A stretch of DNA of 64,000 bases from Conexibacter sp. CPCC 205762 (GCF_030646155.1 NZ_JAUTDN010000035.1:1-64000), one strand, 5' to 3'; counted from the first letter of the stretch, positions 16,585-25,080 are shown. Notes: generated by a model from the letters alone, not told the origin. Made by a program: numbers and translations.

Positions 16585-16902
16585 ATGATCGACGAGCGAA
16601 CGATCGCCCTGGCCAGCAGCCGCCTCACGGCGGCGATCCCCGATGCGGCTCGCGTCTATCTCTTCGGATCCGCCGCTCGCCAGCAGACGGGACCGGACAG
16701 CGATCTCGACTTCCTCGTGATCGAGCCGATCGTCGAAGACCGTGCCAAGGAGGCCGTCCGGCTGCGCCGCGCGATCGGCGACGTCGGCGTTCCGGTCGAC
16801 GTGATCGTGCTCGACAGCACCACCGCCGCGAGCCGCGCCAACGTCCCCGGCACGATGGTCCACCACGCGCTCACCGACGGCCGCCTCCTCGATGCCGGCT
16901 GA
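16585..16902 (+). CDS. MNT-type nucleotidyltransferase domain protein (antitoxin-like)
   Basis: A 105-aa minimal nucleotidyltransferase. The active-site pattern is LFGSAARQQTGPDSDLDFLV (GS followed by DxD), with a third acidic residue in VDVIVLD. Proteins of this type pair with HEPN-domain toxins and, in studied pairs, inactivate the toxin by adding nucleotides. ATG 16585 lies 23 bases past the tRNA terminator. Its end overlaps the start of the HEPN remnant, as in intact MNT-HEPN operons. The partner is broken, so this may be a leftover antitoxin. Weak ribosome site. Confidence 0.85.
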   Translation: MIDERTIALASSRLTAAIPDAARVYLFGSAARQQTGPDSDLDFLVIEPIVEDRAKEAVRLRRAIGDVGVPVDVIVLDSTTAASRANVPGTMVHHALTDGRLLDAG

Positions 16903-17234
16903 CAATCGCGAGGTCGCCGAGCAGCTCCTCCGCCGCGCCGCGAGCGACCTGCATGCCTGCCGCATCCTCGCAGCCGATGACGAGACCGACGACGACGTCA
17001 TCGGCTTTCACGCGCACGACGTTCCCGCGCACTCATGACGTCACGTTCCTCGTCTCACTCGCGGAGCGTGCCGAGGTCGCGCTCCCAGAACCGCTCAGGG
17101 AAGCGGACTGGCTCACTCCGTGGGCGGCAGACATGCGCTATGACGAACCGGCCGCGCCGCTCGACCGCAAGGCCGCGCTCGTGACTGCCGAAGGCGCAGT
17201 TCGCTGGGCCCAGGGGCTAACCGCGCAGCGTTAG
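16892..17234 (+). pseudogene. HEPN-domain protein remnant (frameshifted, internal deletion)
   Basis: ATG 16892 opens a frame VAEQLLRRAASDLHACRIL...VIGFHA typical of the HEPN N-terminus, but it hits TGA at 17036-17038. The C-terminal half continues in another frame as FPRTHDVTFLVSLAERAEV to a TAG at 17232-17234. Between GFHA and PRTHD the conserved segment of the family (QQAxEKALKAxL, about 20 residues) is missing. A deletion of roughly 60 bp that also shifted the frame explains this. Intact relatives are RNase toxins or partners of MNT proteins. The upstream MNT gene is intact. Confidence 0.75.
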
Positions 17235-17271
17235 CGTCTCAACCCTGGCTGGGCCGTCCAGCGCGCCGCGT

Positions 17272-17288
17272 GCACTGTGAGCAGCACC
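17272..17288 (+). repeat. 17-bp direct repeat, copy 2 (att-like)
   Basis: GCACTGTGAGCAGCACC matches 16516-16532 at 16 of 17 positions. It delimits the MNT/HEPN-remnant segment on the side away from the tRNA. Confidence 0.45.
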
Positions 17289-17289
17289 A

Positions 17290-17319
17290 CCAGAGCCCCC
17301 GAGCGATCGGGGGCTCTGG
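17290..17319. terminator. Hairpin terminator candidate
   Basis: Arms CCAGAGCCCCCGA and TCGGGGGCTCTGG pair over 13 bp around a GCGA tetraloop. It lies 16 bases past the stop of the minus-strand secreted protein gene and after the HEPN remnant on the plus strand, so it can serve both. No U-tract. Confidence 0.6.
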
Positions 17320-17335
17320 CCGTTCTGGGGCTGTC

Positions 17336-17920
17336 TCAGACGCCCGATCGCCCGATTCGGATCGCGAACAGGCGCAGTCTGCCGTTCGATGCGGCGAAGT
17401 CGAACGCGGTCGCTCTCGCGCCGCGGCCGAGCGTGTACAGGGCCGCGATGCCGCCGCCGAAGGTTCTGCCTCTGATCGCCGGGTACGCGCGTCTGACCTG
17501 CGCGACGCTCGCGCCGAGGCCGATGCCGTCAGCCGTCTTGTACTTCGTCAGCGCTCTGCTGAAGAGCGGCACGCGGTTGCGCGCTCTGTCGAAGTCGTAG
17601 GCCGAGGTGATCGAGACGACGGTGACCTTGCCGCCGGTGAGCTCGAACGCGGTGTTGCCGGTGTTGAAGTTGGCGCTCGACGGGCTCGCCTCGTAGTGAC
17701 AGAGGATGTCGGCCGCCTGGGCGCAGTCCGATGGGCCCCACGTGGCGACGGCCTTTCTCGCGCCGATCCCGACCTTGACGCCGCCGATCGAGACGCCGGG
17801 CACGATCGTCTTGTCTCTGTTGGACGGCAGCGCGGCGCCGGCGGCCGGCACGATCACCAGGCTGGCGAGTGCGACGGCCGCAGCGGTGGAACTGGCGATG
17901 ACGGCGGAGATTCGAGGCAA
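17336..17920 (-). CDS. Secreted hypothetical protein
   Basis: A 194-aa protein with a signal peptide (about 1-29, hydrophobic Ala/Val core ending in AGA-A). The mature part is small and beta-rich, with GVSIGGVKVGIG near the start, two cysteines (DCAQAADILC), and later a segment GIGLGASVAQVRRAYPAI resembling the repeats of small secreted proteins that have paired GxxxxxVRxxxP motifs. I cannot name the family. TTG 17920 is chosen since AAAGGACC precedes it by 7 bases. Over half of its arginines use AGA. Confidence 0.75.
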   Translation of the reverse strand: MPRISAVIASSTAAAVALASLVIVPAAGAALPSNRDKTIVPGVSIGGVKVGIGARKAVATWGPSDCAQAADILCHYEASPSSANFNTGNTAFELTGGKVTVVSITSAYDFDRARNRVPLFSRALTKYKTADGIGLGASVAQVRRAYPAIRGRTFGGGIAALYTLGRGARATAFDFAASNGRLRLFAIRIGRSGV

Positions 17921-18047
17921 CGCAGGGTCCTTTCACGCGCGCGCGGGCGCACGCACGTCGGGGGCAGGATCGCGCCAACCTACCTCAAAGCAGTGCGATT
18001 GGATGCTGGGTCCCCACCGAGGAATTTGGGCGCAGCCGGGCCGCGAC

Positions 18048-18704
18048 TCAGCCGCGCGCGTAGCGCCGCCGATGCGCCGCTCGCGCGGCCTCGCGCTCGG
18101 CCTCATGGCGCGAGCGCGCGGCTTCCCACGCCGCCGCGCCATCGGACGCCTCGCGCGCGGCGGCCGCGGCGCGGCGCGCGGCGTGGGCGGTGCGGATCGA
18201 CGCCCAGCGACCGGGCGCCGCATCTGCCGACACGCGCGAGCCGGGTGCAACGGCTGCAGGCGCCCGCCGCCGCGCGCGCAGGCCCGCCCACACGCTCCCC
18301 AGCCAGCTGACGCGGACGCGGCGGCGGCGCGGGCGCGGCGGGAGCGGCGGCGGGGTGAGGATCAGGCCGCGTCTGCGGGCGACCGGCCAGGTCGTGCCGT
18401 CGCCGTTGCTCAGGACGGTGACGACGTCCCAGGCGCCGGGCCGCCGGCGCGAAGTGCGCAGCACGAACAGCATCCACTCGCCCGCCTCCAAGTAGCCGTC
18501 GGCGGCGTTGGAGGAGCGGTACCAGCGCGGCGGGTCATAGGACGAGCTGCCCTCCTGCAGCAGCAGATCGCGCGCGATCGGCTCGACACGGCGGCGATCG
18601 GCGACGTCGAGCCCGGCGCGCTCGGCGAAGCGCTCGATCGCGTGGTCGGTGAAGCCGACCACCGACAGCAGTCTGGGCTCGACCGGTCTGACGCGGCGCG
18701 ACAC
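18048..18704 (-). CDS. Hypothetical protein with basic, alanine-rich C-terminus
   Basis: A 218-aa protein of no family known to me. The N-terminal 105 residues look folded: VGFTDHAIERFAERAGLD (an H-x3-RF-x2-R motif seen in several small nuclease-like or unknown bacterial families) and later WMLFVLRTSRRRPGAWDVVTVL. A proline/arginine stretch follows and the last 70 residues are Ala/Arg-rich and probably helical or disordered. GTG 18704 has AGGATG upstream. It is divergent from the sulfurtransferase gene. Confidence 0.65.
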   Translation of the reverse strand: MSRRVRPVEPRLLSVVGFTDHAIERFAERAGLDVADRRRVEPIARDLLLQEGSSSYDPPRWYRSSNAADGYLEAGEWMLFVLRTSRRRPGAWDVVTVLSNGDGTTWPVARRRGLILTPPPLPPRPRRRRVRVSWLGSVWAGLRARRRAPAAVAPGSRVSADAAPGRWASIRTAHAARRAAAAAREASDGAAAWEAARSRHEAEREAARAAHRRRYARG

Positions 18705-18842
18705 GGTGGCATCCTAACCTTGCCTCCGCCCCATCGGCCCGCGCGCAACCCCCGCAACGGAACGCCCACGCTGCACAAGCGCGCCCGCGCCAGCCCCGCC
18801 GCGCAGGACACCGGTCCTGCGCGTGGAAACCACAGCCTGCCG

Positions 18843-19697
18843 ATGGACCCGCTCGTGTCACAGGATTGGCTCGCCGCGCGGCTCGAGGAGCCGCGGCTGC
18901 GCGTCGTCGATTGCCGCTTCACGCTTGGCGACCCGCTTGCGGGGCGCGCCGCGTACGCGGCCGGGCACATCCCCGGCGCCGTCTTCCTCGACCTCGACGC
19001 GGACCTCTCCGATCCGCCCGGCGCACCCGCGCCGGGGACGCCGGAGCGGGGTCCGGTCGGCGGTCGTCACCCCTTGCCCGCGCTCGACCGCTTCGCCGCC
19101 GCCGTGCGGCGGGCGGGGATCGGCGCTGGCACGACTGTCGTCGCCTACGACGACGCGATGAGCGGCGGCGCCGCGCGACTGTGGTGGCTGCTGCGCCACT
19201 GCGGCTTCCGCGACGTCGCCGTGCTCGACGGAGGGCTCGCCGCCTGGGAGGGGCCTTTGGGCGCCGGCGGCGAGCCTCCCCCGTCGCCCGGCGACTTCGC
19301 GCCGAGCGCCGCCGACCTCGCCGACGACCTGGTCACCGCCGACGAGCTCGCGCACGACCTGCAGCAGCCGCCCGGCGAGCGCCGCTACCTCGTCCTCGAC
19401 GCCCGCGCGCCGGAGCGCTTCCGCGGCGAGGCCGAGCCGCTGGACCCGGTCGCCGGCCACATCCCCGGCGCCCGCAACCTGCTGGCGGCGCAGGCCTTTC
19501 CGCCCCCGGCGGACCTGCCGGCCGACACCACGCTGGTCGCCTCCTGCGGCTCGGGCGTGACAGCGACGGCGCTGGTTCTCGCGCTGACCGCGGCCGGCCG
19601 TGAAGACGTGAAGCTCTACGCAGGTTCGTGGAGCGATTGGGTCGCCCGCGGTCTTCCGATCGCGAGCGGCGAGGCGACAGACGAGGCAGCGGGGTAG
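18843..19697 (+). CDS. Thiosulfate/3-mercaptopyruvate sulfurtransferase (two rhodanese domains)
   Basis: A 284-aa tandem rhodanese. Domain 1 (about 5-125) has VVDCRFTLGDP and AAGHIPGAVFLDLD without a catalytic cysteine. Domain 2 (about 145-275) has LDARAPERFRGE and the active-site loop with Cys235 in SCGSGVTATAL. CGSGVTA is the form typical of mercaptopyruvate-type enzymes. It moves a sulfane sulfur to cyanide or thiols. The upstream 140 bases show no strong promoter. The HD-GYP gene begins 4 bases after its stop. Confidence 0.92.
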   Translation: MDPLVSQDWLAARLEEPRLRVVDCRFTLGDPLAGRAAYAAGHIPGAVFLDLDADLSDPPGAPAPGTPERGPVGGRHPLPALDRFAAAVRRAGIGAGTTVVAYDDAMSGGAARLWWLLRHCGFRDVAVLDGGLAAWEGPLGAGGEPPPSPGDFAPSAADLADDLVTADELAHDLQQPPGERRYLVLDARAPERFRGEAEPLDPVAGHIPGARNLLAAQAFPPPADLPADTTLVASCGSGVTATALVLALTAAGREDVKLYAGSWSDWVARGLPIASGEATDEAAG

Positions 19698-19701
19698 GCT
19701 C

Positions 19702-20460
19702 GTGACGACGATGGTGAGCGCGGAACTCGAACAGCTGCGTGAAGAGCTGGACCGCCTGCGCGCCGAGCTGGCGCTGCGCGAGCGCGAGGCGGAGCAGCGC
19801 GCGGTCGAGCTGCAGCGCTACGCCGAGCAGCTGCGGCGCGCCTCCGAGCGCGAGCACATGCGCGCGCTGGAGCTGCGCCGCTCCTACGAGGCGACCGTCA
19901 GGGCGCTGGCGGACGCCGTCGAGGCGCGCGACGCCTACACCGGCAAGCACGCCGAGCGGGTCGCCGCCTACGGGCTCGCGCTGGCGCGCGCCTGCGGGAT
20001 GAAGGTCGACGAGCCGCAGATCGAGTTCGGCTTCCTGCTGCACGACATCGGCAAGGTCGCGATCTCCGACGCGATCCTGCACAAGCCCGGCTCGCTGACG
20101 GCGCCGGAGATCGACGTGATGCGCCAGCACCCCGTGATCGGCGACGAGATCGTCAGCGGGATCGACTTCCTCGGCGAGGCCCGCCACGTCGTCCGCTCCC
20201 ACCACGAGCGCTGGGACGGCACCGGCTACCCGGACCGGCTCGCGCGCGAGCAGATCCCGCTCGCCGCCCGCGTCTTCGCCGTCGCCGACACCTTCGACGC
20301 GCTCACCAGCGATCGCCCCTACCGCGCCGCCTCCTCCTTCAAGGACGCGCGCACCGTGATCGCCCAGGGCGCCGGCTCGCAGTTCGATCCGGAGGTCGCC
20401 GCGCAGTTCATGGCGATCCCGGACGAGGCGCTCGAGCAGCTCCGCTGCACGCTGCTCTGA
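19702..20460 (+). CDS. HD-GYP domain protein (putative c-di-GMP phosphodiesterase)
   Basis: A 252-aa protein. Residues 5-60 form a highly charged coiled coil. The HD-GYP domain follows, with HxE-type start (TGKHAERVAAYG), HD pair in LLHDIGK, HHERWDGTGYPDRL (the GYP motif intact) and DTFDALTSDRPYR. These residues bind the metals that hydrolyse cyclic di-GMP. GTG 19702 is 4 bases after the sulfurtransferase stop; ATG 19711 is possible. A GGDEF protein lies at 34.4-35.5 kb, so synthesis and breakdown enzymes are both in the window. Confidence 0.9.
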   Translation: MTTMVSAELEQLREELDRLRAELALREREAEQRAVELQRYAEQLRRASEREHMRALELRRSYEATVRALADAVEARDAYTGKHAERVAAYGLALARACGMKVDEPQIEFGFLLHDIGKVAISDAILHKPGSLTAPEIDVMRQHPVIGDEIVSGIDFLGEARHVVRSHHERWDGTGYPDRLAREQIPLAARVFAVADTFDALTSDRPYRAASSFKDARTVIAQGAGSQFDPEVAAQFMAIPDEALEQLRCTLL

Positions 20461-20597
20461 AGCCGTCCCGGACCGCACGACAGACCGCGGCGCGCACCCC
20501 TGCCCGTCGCGGTCTTCGCAAATCCTACTGATTGCTCAGACAGATTGGCGGCAAAAGTCGCGCCACCCGTGCGCCACCCCATCGCCCAGAACGCAAA
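20461..20597. other. Intergenic region between convergent genes
   Basis: No gene seen. It separates the HD-GYP gene from the secG terminator. Confidence 0.6.
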
Positions 20598-20617
20598 ACG
20601 CCCGCAAGCGCGGGCGT
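20598..20617 (-). terminator. Rho-independent terminator of the secG operon
   Basis: On the minus strand, 8-bp arms ACGCCCGC/GCGGGCGT with a GCTT loop, followed by TTTTGCGTT. It lies 46 bases after the secG stop. Confidence 0.8.
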
Positions 20618-20663
20618 CGGGCACGACGTGAGCAGCCGGCGGACGCACGAGCGCCCGCCGCCG

Positions 20664-20891
20664 TCAACTCAATTTCAAGAGGATGACGGTGTTGAGACCG
20701 AAGGCGATCGCGAAGGCTATCGTCCAGCGGTTCAGGTTCCGCTCGACGAGCGAGCCGCCACCGAAGGGGCCGCTGCCGGTGCCGACGCCGAAGGCGCCGG
20801 AGAGGCCGGTGTCTCTTCCGCTGTGCATGAGAATCAGCAGCACGAGGACGACGGCTATGAAGACCTGGATGACGGACAGAAGCGTGTACAT
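20664..20891 (-). CDS. secG: SecG, protein translocase subunit
   Basis: A 75-aa membrane protein with two transmembrane segments (about 2-22 and 52-72) flanking the Gly-rich loop SGAFGVGTGSGPFGGGS, the hallmark of SecG. It joins SecYE and speeds SecA-driven export. It is the last gene of a minus-strand unit after the cytochrome maturation genes, 2 bases past the CcmI-like gene. This is not its common position beside pgk-tpiA. Confidence 0.93.
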   Translation of the reverse strand: MYTLLSVIQVFIAVVLVLLILMHSGRDTGLSGAFGVGTGSGPFGGGSLVERNLNRWTIAFAIAFGLNTVILLKLS

Positions 20892-20893
20892 GC

Positions 20894-21310
20894 TCAGCGC
20901 ATCGTAGCCGACGTGGAGTCCTCGCGCGGCGGGGCCTCGGAGCCGTCGGCAGGATCGTCGTCCGGCGCCGCTCTCGCGGCGGCCTCCGCGGCCGCTCTCC
21001 CGCCCGGGCCGAGGCCGCCGGCAGCGGCCTCCGCCGGCGGCTTGATCGTGTCGATCCGCCGCAGCAGCTGGATCGCCTCACCGCGCAGCTGACGGTCGAG
21101 GATGCGGTGATCCTCCTTCGACAGCTTGCCGGTGCGGAAGTCCATCTCGGCGTCGCGGATCTCGTGGTACTTCGCCTCCTTGGCGGCCTCCAGCTCGGCC
21201 AGCTCGAGCGCCTCGCGGCGCTCGCTCTGCTCGACCCGGCCGCGTCTCAGCGGCGTCGCGATCACGAGGACCACGAGCGCGAAGACGACGACGATCAGCA
21301 GGAACTCCAC
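20894..21310 (-). CDS. CcmI-like membrane protein of cytochrome c maturation
   Basis: A 138-aa protein. One N-terminal transmembrane helix (about 3-20) is followed by a charged helical segment ALELAELEAAKEAKYHEIRD and DFRTGKLSKEDHRIL, the pattern of the short CcmI/CycH N-terminal region (LxxLxxDxxxGKLxxxDY). The C-terminus is Pro/Ala-rich and disordered. GTG 21310 is 10 bases after ccmF. It probably assists apocytochrome handling; TPR repeats of full-length CcmI are absent. Confidence 0.7.
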   Translation of the reverse strand: MEFLLIVVVFALVVLVIATPLRRGRVEQSERREALELAELEAAKEAKYHEIRDAEMDFRTGKLSKEDHRILDRQLRGEAIQLLRRIDTIKPPAEAAAGGLGPGGRAAAEAAARAAPDDDPADGSEAPPREDSTSATMR

Positions 21311-21320
21311 GGACGAGCCC

Positions 21321-23522
21321 TCAGCTGCGCTGCAGGTCGCGCGCGAGGCGCGCGGCGTAGGTGGCGGTGACGCGGCGGCGCGCGGTCGCCGGCGCCGGCC
21401 AGAGCGCGACCGCGCCGCCGAATATCGTGATGATCGCGCCGATCCAGATCCACGTCGCCATCGGCGAGACGATCAGGCGGAAGTCAGACGTCCACGGTCT
21501 CGTCTCCCAGCGTCTGGCGAGCCCGTTGACGGCCTCGTCGCGCTGCCGGTAGAAGGCGTCGAGCTGCTCTCTGCTGACCGGTCTGCCGCCGTTCGCCCAC
21601 GATCTGAGCAGCGCGCCGAAGACTCTGTCGCCCTGATCGATGATCGGCTGCAGCGGCAGCAGGTCCGGGTTGACGACGGTCCAGATGTCGCGCCCGAATC
21701 CGGCCCGCAGGCCGACCTCGCTCTCCGCCTCGCCGTTGAAGAAGCGGCTGACGACGCCGAGCGTCGTCGAGTTCGTCGCCGGGTAGAAGCCGCGCGTCGT
21801 TCTCAGCGTCGTGACGTGCTTGCCGTTCTTGGAGACGTCGAGCTGCGAGCCGAAGACGATCTTCTCCGGCAGCGCCTCGGCATAGGCTCTCGTGTATCTG
21901 ACGTCGAAGCCGTTGATCTGGGCCGTGTCGCCGGGCTTCATCGCGACGTCCTTGGAGTGCTCGAACGACGACGAGACGGCGACGCCGAACAGCAGGATCG
22001 CGAAGCCGGCGTGGACGATGTAGCCGCCGTAGCGGCGGCGGTTGCGTCTCACCAGCGAGACGAGCGCCAGCGGCGCGACCTCGTCCGCCATCGCCTGGCG
22101 GGCGCGCACGCCGCGCCACAGCTCCTGGCCGACGCCCGCGAGCACGAACGCGACCAGCGCCGTCATCGCGAGCGCCTTCGGCTCGGCGGTCGCGCCGGAG
22201 ACGAACAGCAGCGCGATCAGCGTCACGACGCCGGTGGCGATCGGGAAGGTGAAGTTGCGGCGCAGGTTGGCGGCGGTCGCGCGGCGCCACGAGATCAGCG
22301 GGCCGATCCCGATCAGCGCGACCAGCACGAACGCCAGCGGCACGACGTATTTGTCGAACCACGGCCCGCCGACCGACGTCTTCGTGCCGGTCACCAGCTC
22401 GGAGATCAGCGGGAAGAAGGTGCCCCAGAAGATCACGAAGCAGAAGGCGACGAGGATGATGTTCTGGAGGATGAAGGCCGCCTCGCGCGACAGCAGCGAG
22501 TCGAGCTTGTGCTCGGACGAGAGCGACTCGCGGCGGTACAGCACGAGCCCGATCGAGCTGAGGATCATCACGCCGATCAGGACCAGGAACGGGACCCCGA
22601 GCGTCGAGGCGCCGAAGGCGTGGATCGAGTCGAGGATCCCCGAGCGCACGAGGAAGGTGCCCATGATCGCGAGCGTGCCGGTGGCGAGCACCAGCGACGC
22701 GTTCCAGACCTTCAGCATCCCGCGCTTCTCTTGGATCATGATCGAGTGGATGAACGCGGTGCCGGTCAGCCACGGCATCAGCGAGGCGTTCTCGACCGGG
22801 TCCCAAGCCCAGTAGCCGCCCCAGCCCAGCTCGGTGTACGACCAGCGTGCGCCGAGGATGATCCCGAGCCCGAGGAACAGCCAGGCGGCGAGCGCGAAGC
22901 GGCGCGTGCCCTGGATCCACTCGGCGCCGAGGCGGTTGGCGATCAGCGCGCCGATCGCGAATGCGAACGGGATCGAGAAGAGCGTGTAGCCGGAGTAGAG
23001 CGCCGGCGGGTGGAACATCATCGCCGGGTGGCGCAGCAGCGGGTTGAGGCCCTGGCCCTCGGTCGGCACCGACGCGAGCGTCCCGAACGGGTTCGCCTTG
23101 AAGACCGACAGGAACAGGAAGAAGACCGCGAAGCCGCACAGGACGGCCTGCGCGTAGGGCGCGATCTCGCGCAGGCTGCGGCGCGTCAGGAAGAGGACGA
23201 GGCTCGACCATATGGACAGGAGCCAGACCCACAGCAGCAGCGAGCCCTCCTGCGAGGACCAGACGGCGGTCGCCTTGTAGAAGGTCGGCGTCGTCGTGCT
23301 CGAGTGCGAGGTGACGAGCGAGTAGCTGAAGTCCGAGCGCAGGAAGGCGACCTCGAGGATCGCGAAGGCGATCGTCAGCGTGCCGGCGAGCGCGTAGACC
23401 GCGCGACGGCCGGACTCGACCCAGGCGCGTCTGCGCTTGACGCCGCCGTAGACCGACGCGCCGATGCCGTACAGCGCGACGCCAAGCGCGAGTATCAGCA
23501 GTGCTCTGCCGACGACCGCCAT
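21321..23522 (-). CDS. ccmF: CcmF, haem lyase subunit of cytochrome c maturation
   Basis: A 733-aa membrane protein of the size of CcmF (about 650 aa) with around 14 transmembrane helices. The haem-handling WWD-type signature is GWGGYWAWDPVENASLMPWL near residue 240. Four membrane-facing histidines are expected; H-containing segments TSHSSTTTP, RHPAMMFHPPALYSG and TAFIHSIMIQE are visible. A large extracytoplasmic loop lies near residues 530-680, where nearly all arginines use AGA. It ligates haem delivered by CcmE to CxxCH apocytochromes. ccmABCD and ccmGH are not in the window. Confidence 0.94.
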   Translation of the reverse strand: MAVVGRALLILALGVALYGIGASVYGGVKRRRAWVESGRRAVYALAGTLTIAFAILEVAFLRSDFSYSLVTSHSSTTTPTFYKATAVWSSQEGSLLLWVWLLSIWSSLVLFLTRRSLREIAPYAQAVLCGFAVFFLFLSVFKANPFGTLASVPTEGQGLNPLLRHPAMMFHPPALYSGYTLFSIPFAFAIGALIANRLGAEWIQGTRRFALAAWLFLGLGIILGARWSYTELGWGGYWAWDPVENASLMPWLTGTAFIHSIMIQEKRGMLKVWNASLVLATGTLAIMGTFLVRSGILDSIHAFGASTLGVPFLVLIGVMILSSIGLVLYRRESLSSEHKLDSLLSREAAFILQNIILVAFCFVIFWGTFFPLISELVTGTKTSVGGPWFDKYVVPLAFVLVALIGIGPLISWRRATAANLRRNFTFPIATGVVTLIALLFVSGATAEPKALAMTALVAFVLAGVGQELWRGVRARQAMADEVAPLALVSLVRRNRRRYGGYIVHAGFAILLFGVAVSSSFEHSKDVAMKPGDTAQINGFDVRYTRAYAEALPEKIVFGSQLDVSKNGKHVTTLRTTRGFYPATNSTTLGVVSRFFNGEAESEVGLRAGFGRDIWTVVNPDLLPLQPIIDQGDRVFGALLRSWANGGRPVSREQLDAFYRQRDEAVNGLARRWETRPWTSDFRLIVSPMATWIWIGAIITIFGGAVALWPAPATARRRVTATYAARLARDLQRS

Positions 23523-23550
23523 CAGCGCAGGCTCATCGAGACGGCGCTCA

Positions 23551-24024
23551 TCAGCTCGACGGCGCCGCTCTCAGAAGATCCTCGGGCGCGCCGTCGGGCA
23601 GTCTCTCGGGCGCGACCTGGAACTTCGACGGGCACTTCGTGACCATCGAGTCCTTCTCGGCGACGAACTCGGTCGTCATGCTGTCTCTCAGACCGTCTCT
23701 GCCGAGCTGGACCTTGACCATCACACCGCGGCCCTCGCGGAAGGGATCCGGCACGAGCCCCGTGTAGCGCACCAGCGCGGAGACTCTTCTGTGCGGATCG
23801 AGGATGCGGAACCACAGCACGCCGTCCGCGCGTCTGACCGATCTCGGTGCGACGGTGCCGGCGAGCGTGTAGGTCTCACCGGCTCTCGCGCTGGTCAGCA
23901 GCTGACCGGCGGTCTTCTCGTCGGAGCCGGCGCTGAAGCTGGTGTAGATCAGCGCGCTGGCGAGCAGCAGAGCCGCCGTGGCGGCGACGACGAGGCGGAT
24001 ACGGCGTTTGCGACTGGGGTCCAT
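23551..24024 (-). CDS. ccmE: CcmE, haem chaperone, Cys variant
   Basis: A 157-aa protein with a membrane anchor (about 9-30) and an OB-fold domain. In most CcmE proteins haem is bound covalently by a His in HDENY. Here the aligned site is KCPSKF with Cys131 in place of His and Phe135 in place of Tyr. Cys-type CcmE (Cx3Y) is known from some archaea and Desulfovibrio; the Phe is a further change. It lies 28 bases upstream of ccmF in the same direction. Confidence 0.9.
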   Translation of the reverse strand: MDPSRKRRIRLVVAATAALLLASALIYTSFSAGSDEKTAGQLLTSARAGETYTLAGTVAPRSVRRADGVLWFRILDPHRRVSALVRYTGLVPDPFREGRGVMVKVQLGRDGLRDSMTTEFVAEKDSMVTKCPSKFQVAPERLPDGAPEDLLRAAPSS

Positions 24025-24123
24025 CGAACAGCCAGTATCGCAGGAGTCGCGCTCCGAGTGCCGACAGGCGAGGGTTTGTGCTCAAGAGCGCGAAACAATC
24101 CGCCGATCTCGTTGTTAAAGATC

Positions 24124-24369
24124 ATGACCGTGCAACTTCGACAGCCCCGCATCACGAAGCGCCCATGGACGGGCAGGGACGCAGCAGTGGCGACCGCGAC
24201 GCTGGCAGCGACGCGACCGACCGCCGACGCGCCCACCCGCCGCGAGCCGGCTGCTTCCGACGGCTGCGAGGACCGCGCGCTCTACCACTGTCACTGCGGC
24301 TACGTGTTCGTGGCCGACGTGACGGCCGGCGTCGACTGCCCGCATTGCGGCAGCGCGCAGGCCTGGTAG
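24124..24369 (+). CDS. Small zinc-ribbon protein
   Basis: An 81-aa protein. The first 45 residues are basic, Ala/Thr-rich and unstructured. The C-terminus holds YHCHCGYVFVADVTAGVDCP and then HCGSAQAW: two CxC/CxxC pairs that should bind one zinc. The start ATG 24124 is the first in frame with the motif; later starts are possible. It is divergent from ccmE and convergent with the TetR gene. Function unknown; rubredoxin-like or nucleic-acid binding folds use similar knuckles. Confidence 0.6.
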   Translation: MTVQLRQPRITKRPWTGRDAAVATATLAATRPTADAPTRREPAASDGCEDRALYHCHCGYVFVADVTAGVDCPHCGSAQAW

Positions 24370-24394
24370 CGCGCCCCGTCCCCCGCCGCCCCGT

Positions 24395-25039
24395 TCACGC
24401 TCTCGCCGCGTCGATCGCGGGAGTGATGAGCCCGACCGTGCGCGCCACGAGGTCCGCACGCGGCACGTCCGGGTGCCGGTACCACCAGCTCGCGAGCCCG
24501 TGTATGGCGGACTTCAGCAGCTCCGCGAGGATCCGCACCTGCCGTTCGCGGTCGGGATGGCCGTCGAAGATCTCCGGGTCAGCCGCGAGCGTCGCGCTCA
24601 GTGCGACGGCGACGCGGTCCTCCAGCTGCTGCACGATCGCGGCGACCTCGGTCGTCCCCTGCACCTCCAGGAACAGCAGCCGGCAGGCGTCGCGGTTTCT
24701 CTCGACGTAGCCGAAGAAGACGTCGATCGCGGTCCAGACGCGGTCACCTTCAGGCAGCGGCGCGATCGCCTCCGCGATCAGGCTGTCCATGTCGCCCCGG
24801 ATCGTGTCCAGCAGGACGGTGTACAGCTCGCGCTTGGAGGTGAAGTGGTCGTAGACGACCGCCTTCGAGATGCCCGCGGCGGCGGCGATCTGGTCCATCG
24901 AGGCGGCATGGAAGCCGCGCTCGGCGAACAGTCTCACGGCCGCGTCGAGGATCCGCTCACGGCGTTCGGACGCCGGCAGCCGGCGGCGCTCGGCCGCGGT
25001 CTGGGGTCTGGAGTCGGCCCCTGGTGCCCAATCGATCAC
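24395..25039 (-). CDS. TetR-family regulator, probable lipid-metabolism type
   Basis: A 214-aa regulator with helix-turn-helix at about 27-72 (RILDAAVRLFAERGFHAASM, then AAAAGISKAVVYDHFTSK). The C-terminal domain has FFGYVERNRDACRLLFLEVQ, common in actinobacterial fatty-acid regulators. GTG 25039 begins VIDWAPG. It lies 41 bases downstream of the acetoacetyl-CoA ligase gene in the same direction, so it may regulate that gene. Confidence 0.88.
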   Translation of the reverse strand: MIDWAPGADSRPQTAAERRRLPASERRERILDAAVRLFAERGFHAASMDQIAAAAGISKAVVYDHFTSKRELYTVLLDTIRGDMDSLIAEAIAPLPEGDRVWTAIDVFFGYVERNRDACRLLFLEVQGTTEVAAIVQQLEDRVAVALSATLAADPEIFDGHPDRERQVRILAELLKSAIHGLASWWYRHPDVPRADLVARTVGLITPAIDAARA

Positions 25040-25080
25040 GCCGGGATTCTTACCAATGGGCGCGACGGACCGGAAAGGCG

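Noticed and set aside
18704-18720. Another iron-box-like site (TTAGGATGCCACC on the minus strand)
   Set aside because: Only one half-site matches; the second half lacks CCTAA.
21126-23642. An 838-codon plus-strand frame opposite ccmF
   Set aside because: No domain; ccmF has conserved motifs and coupled neighbours on the minus strand.
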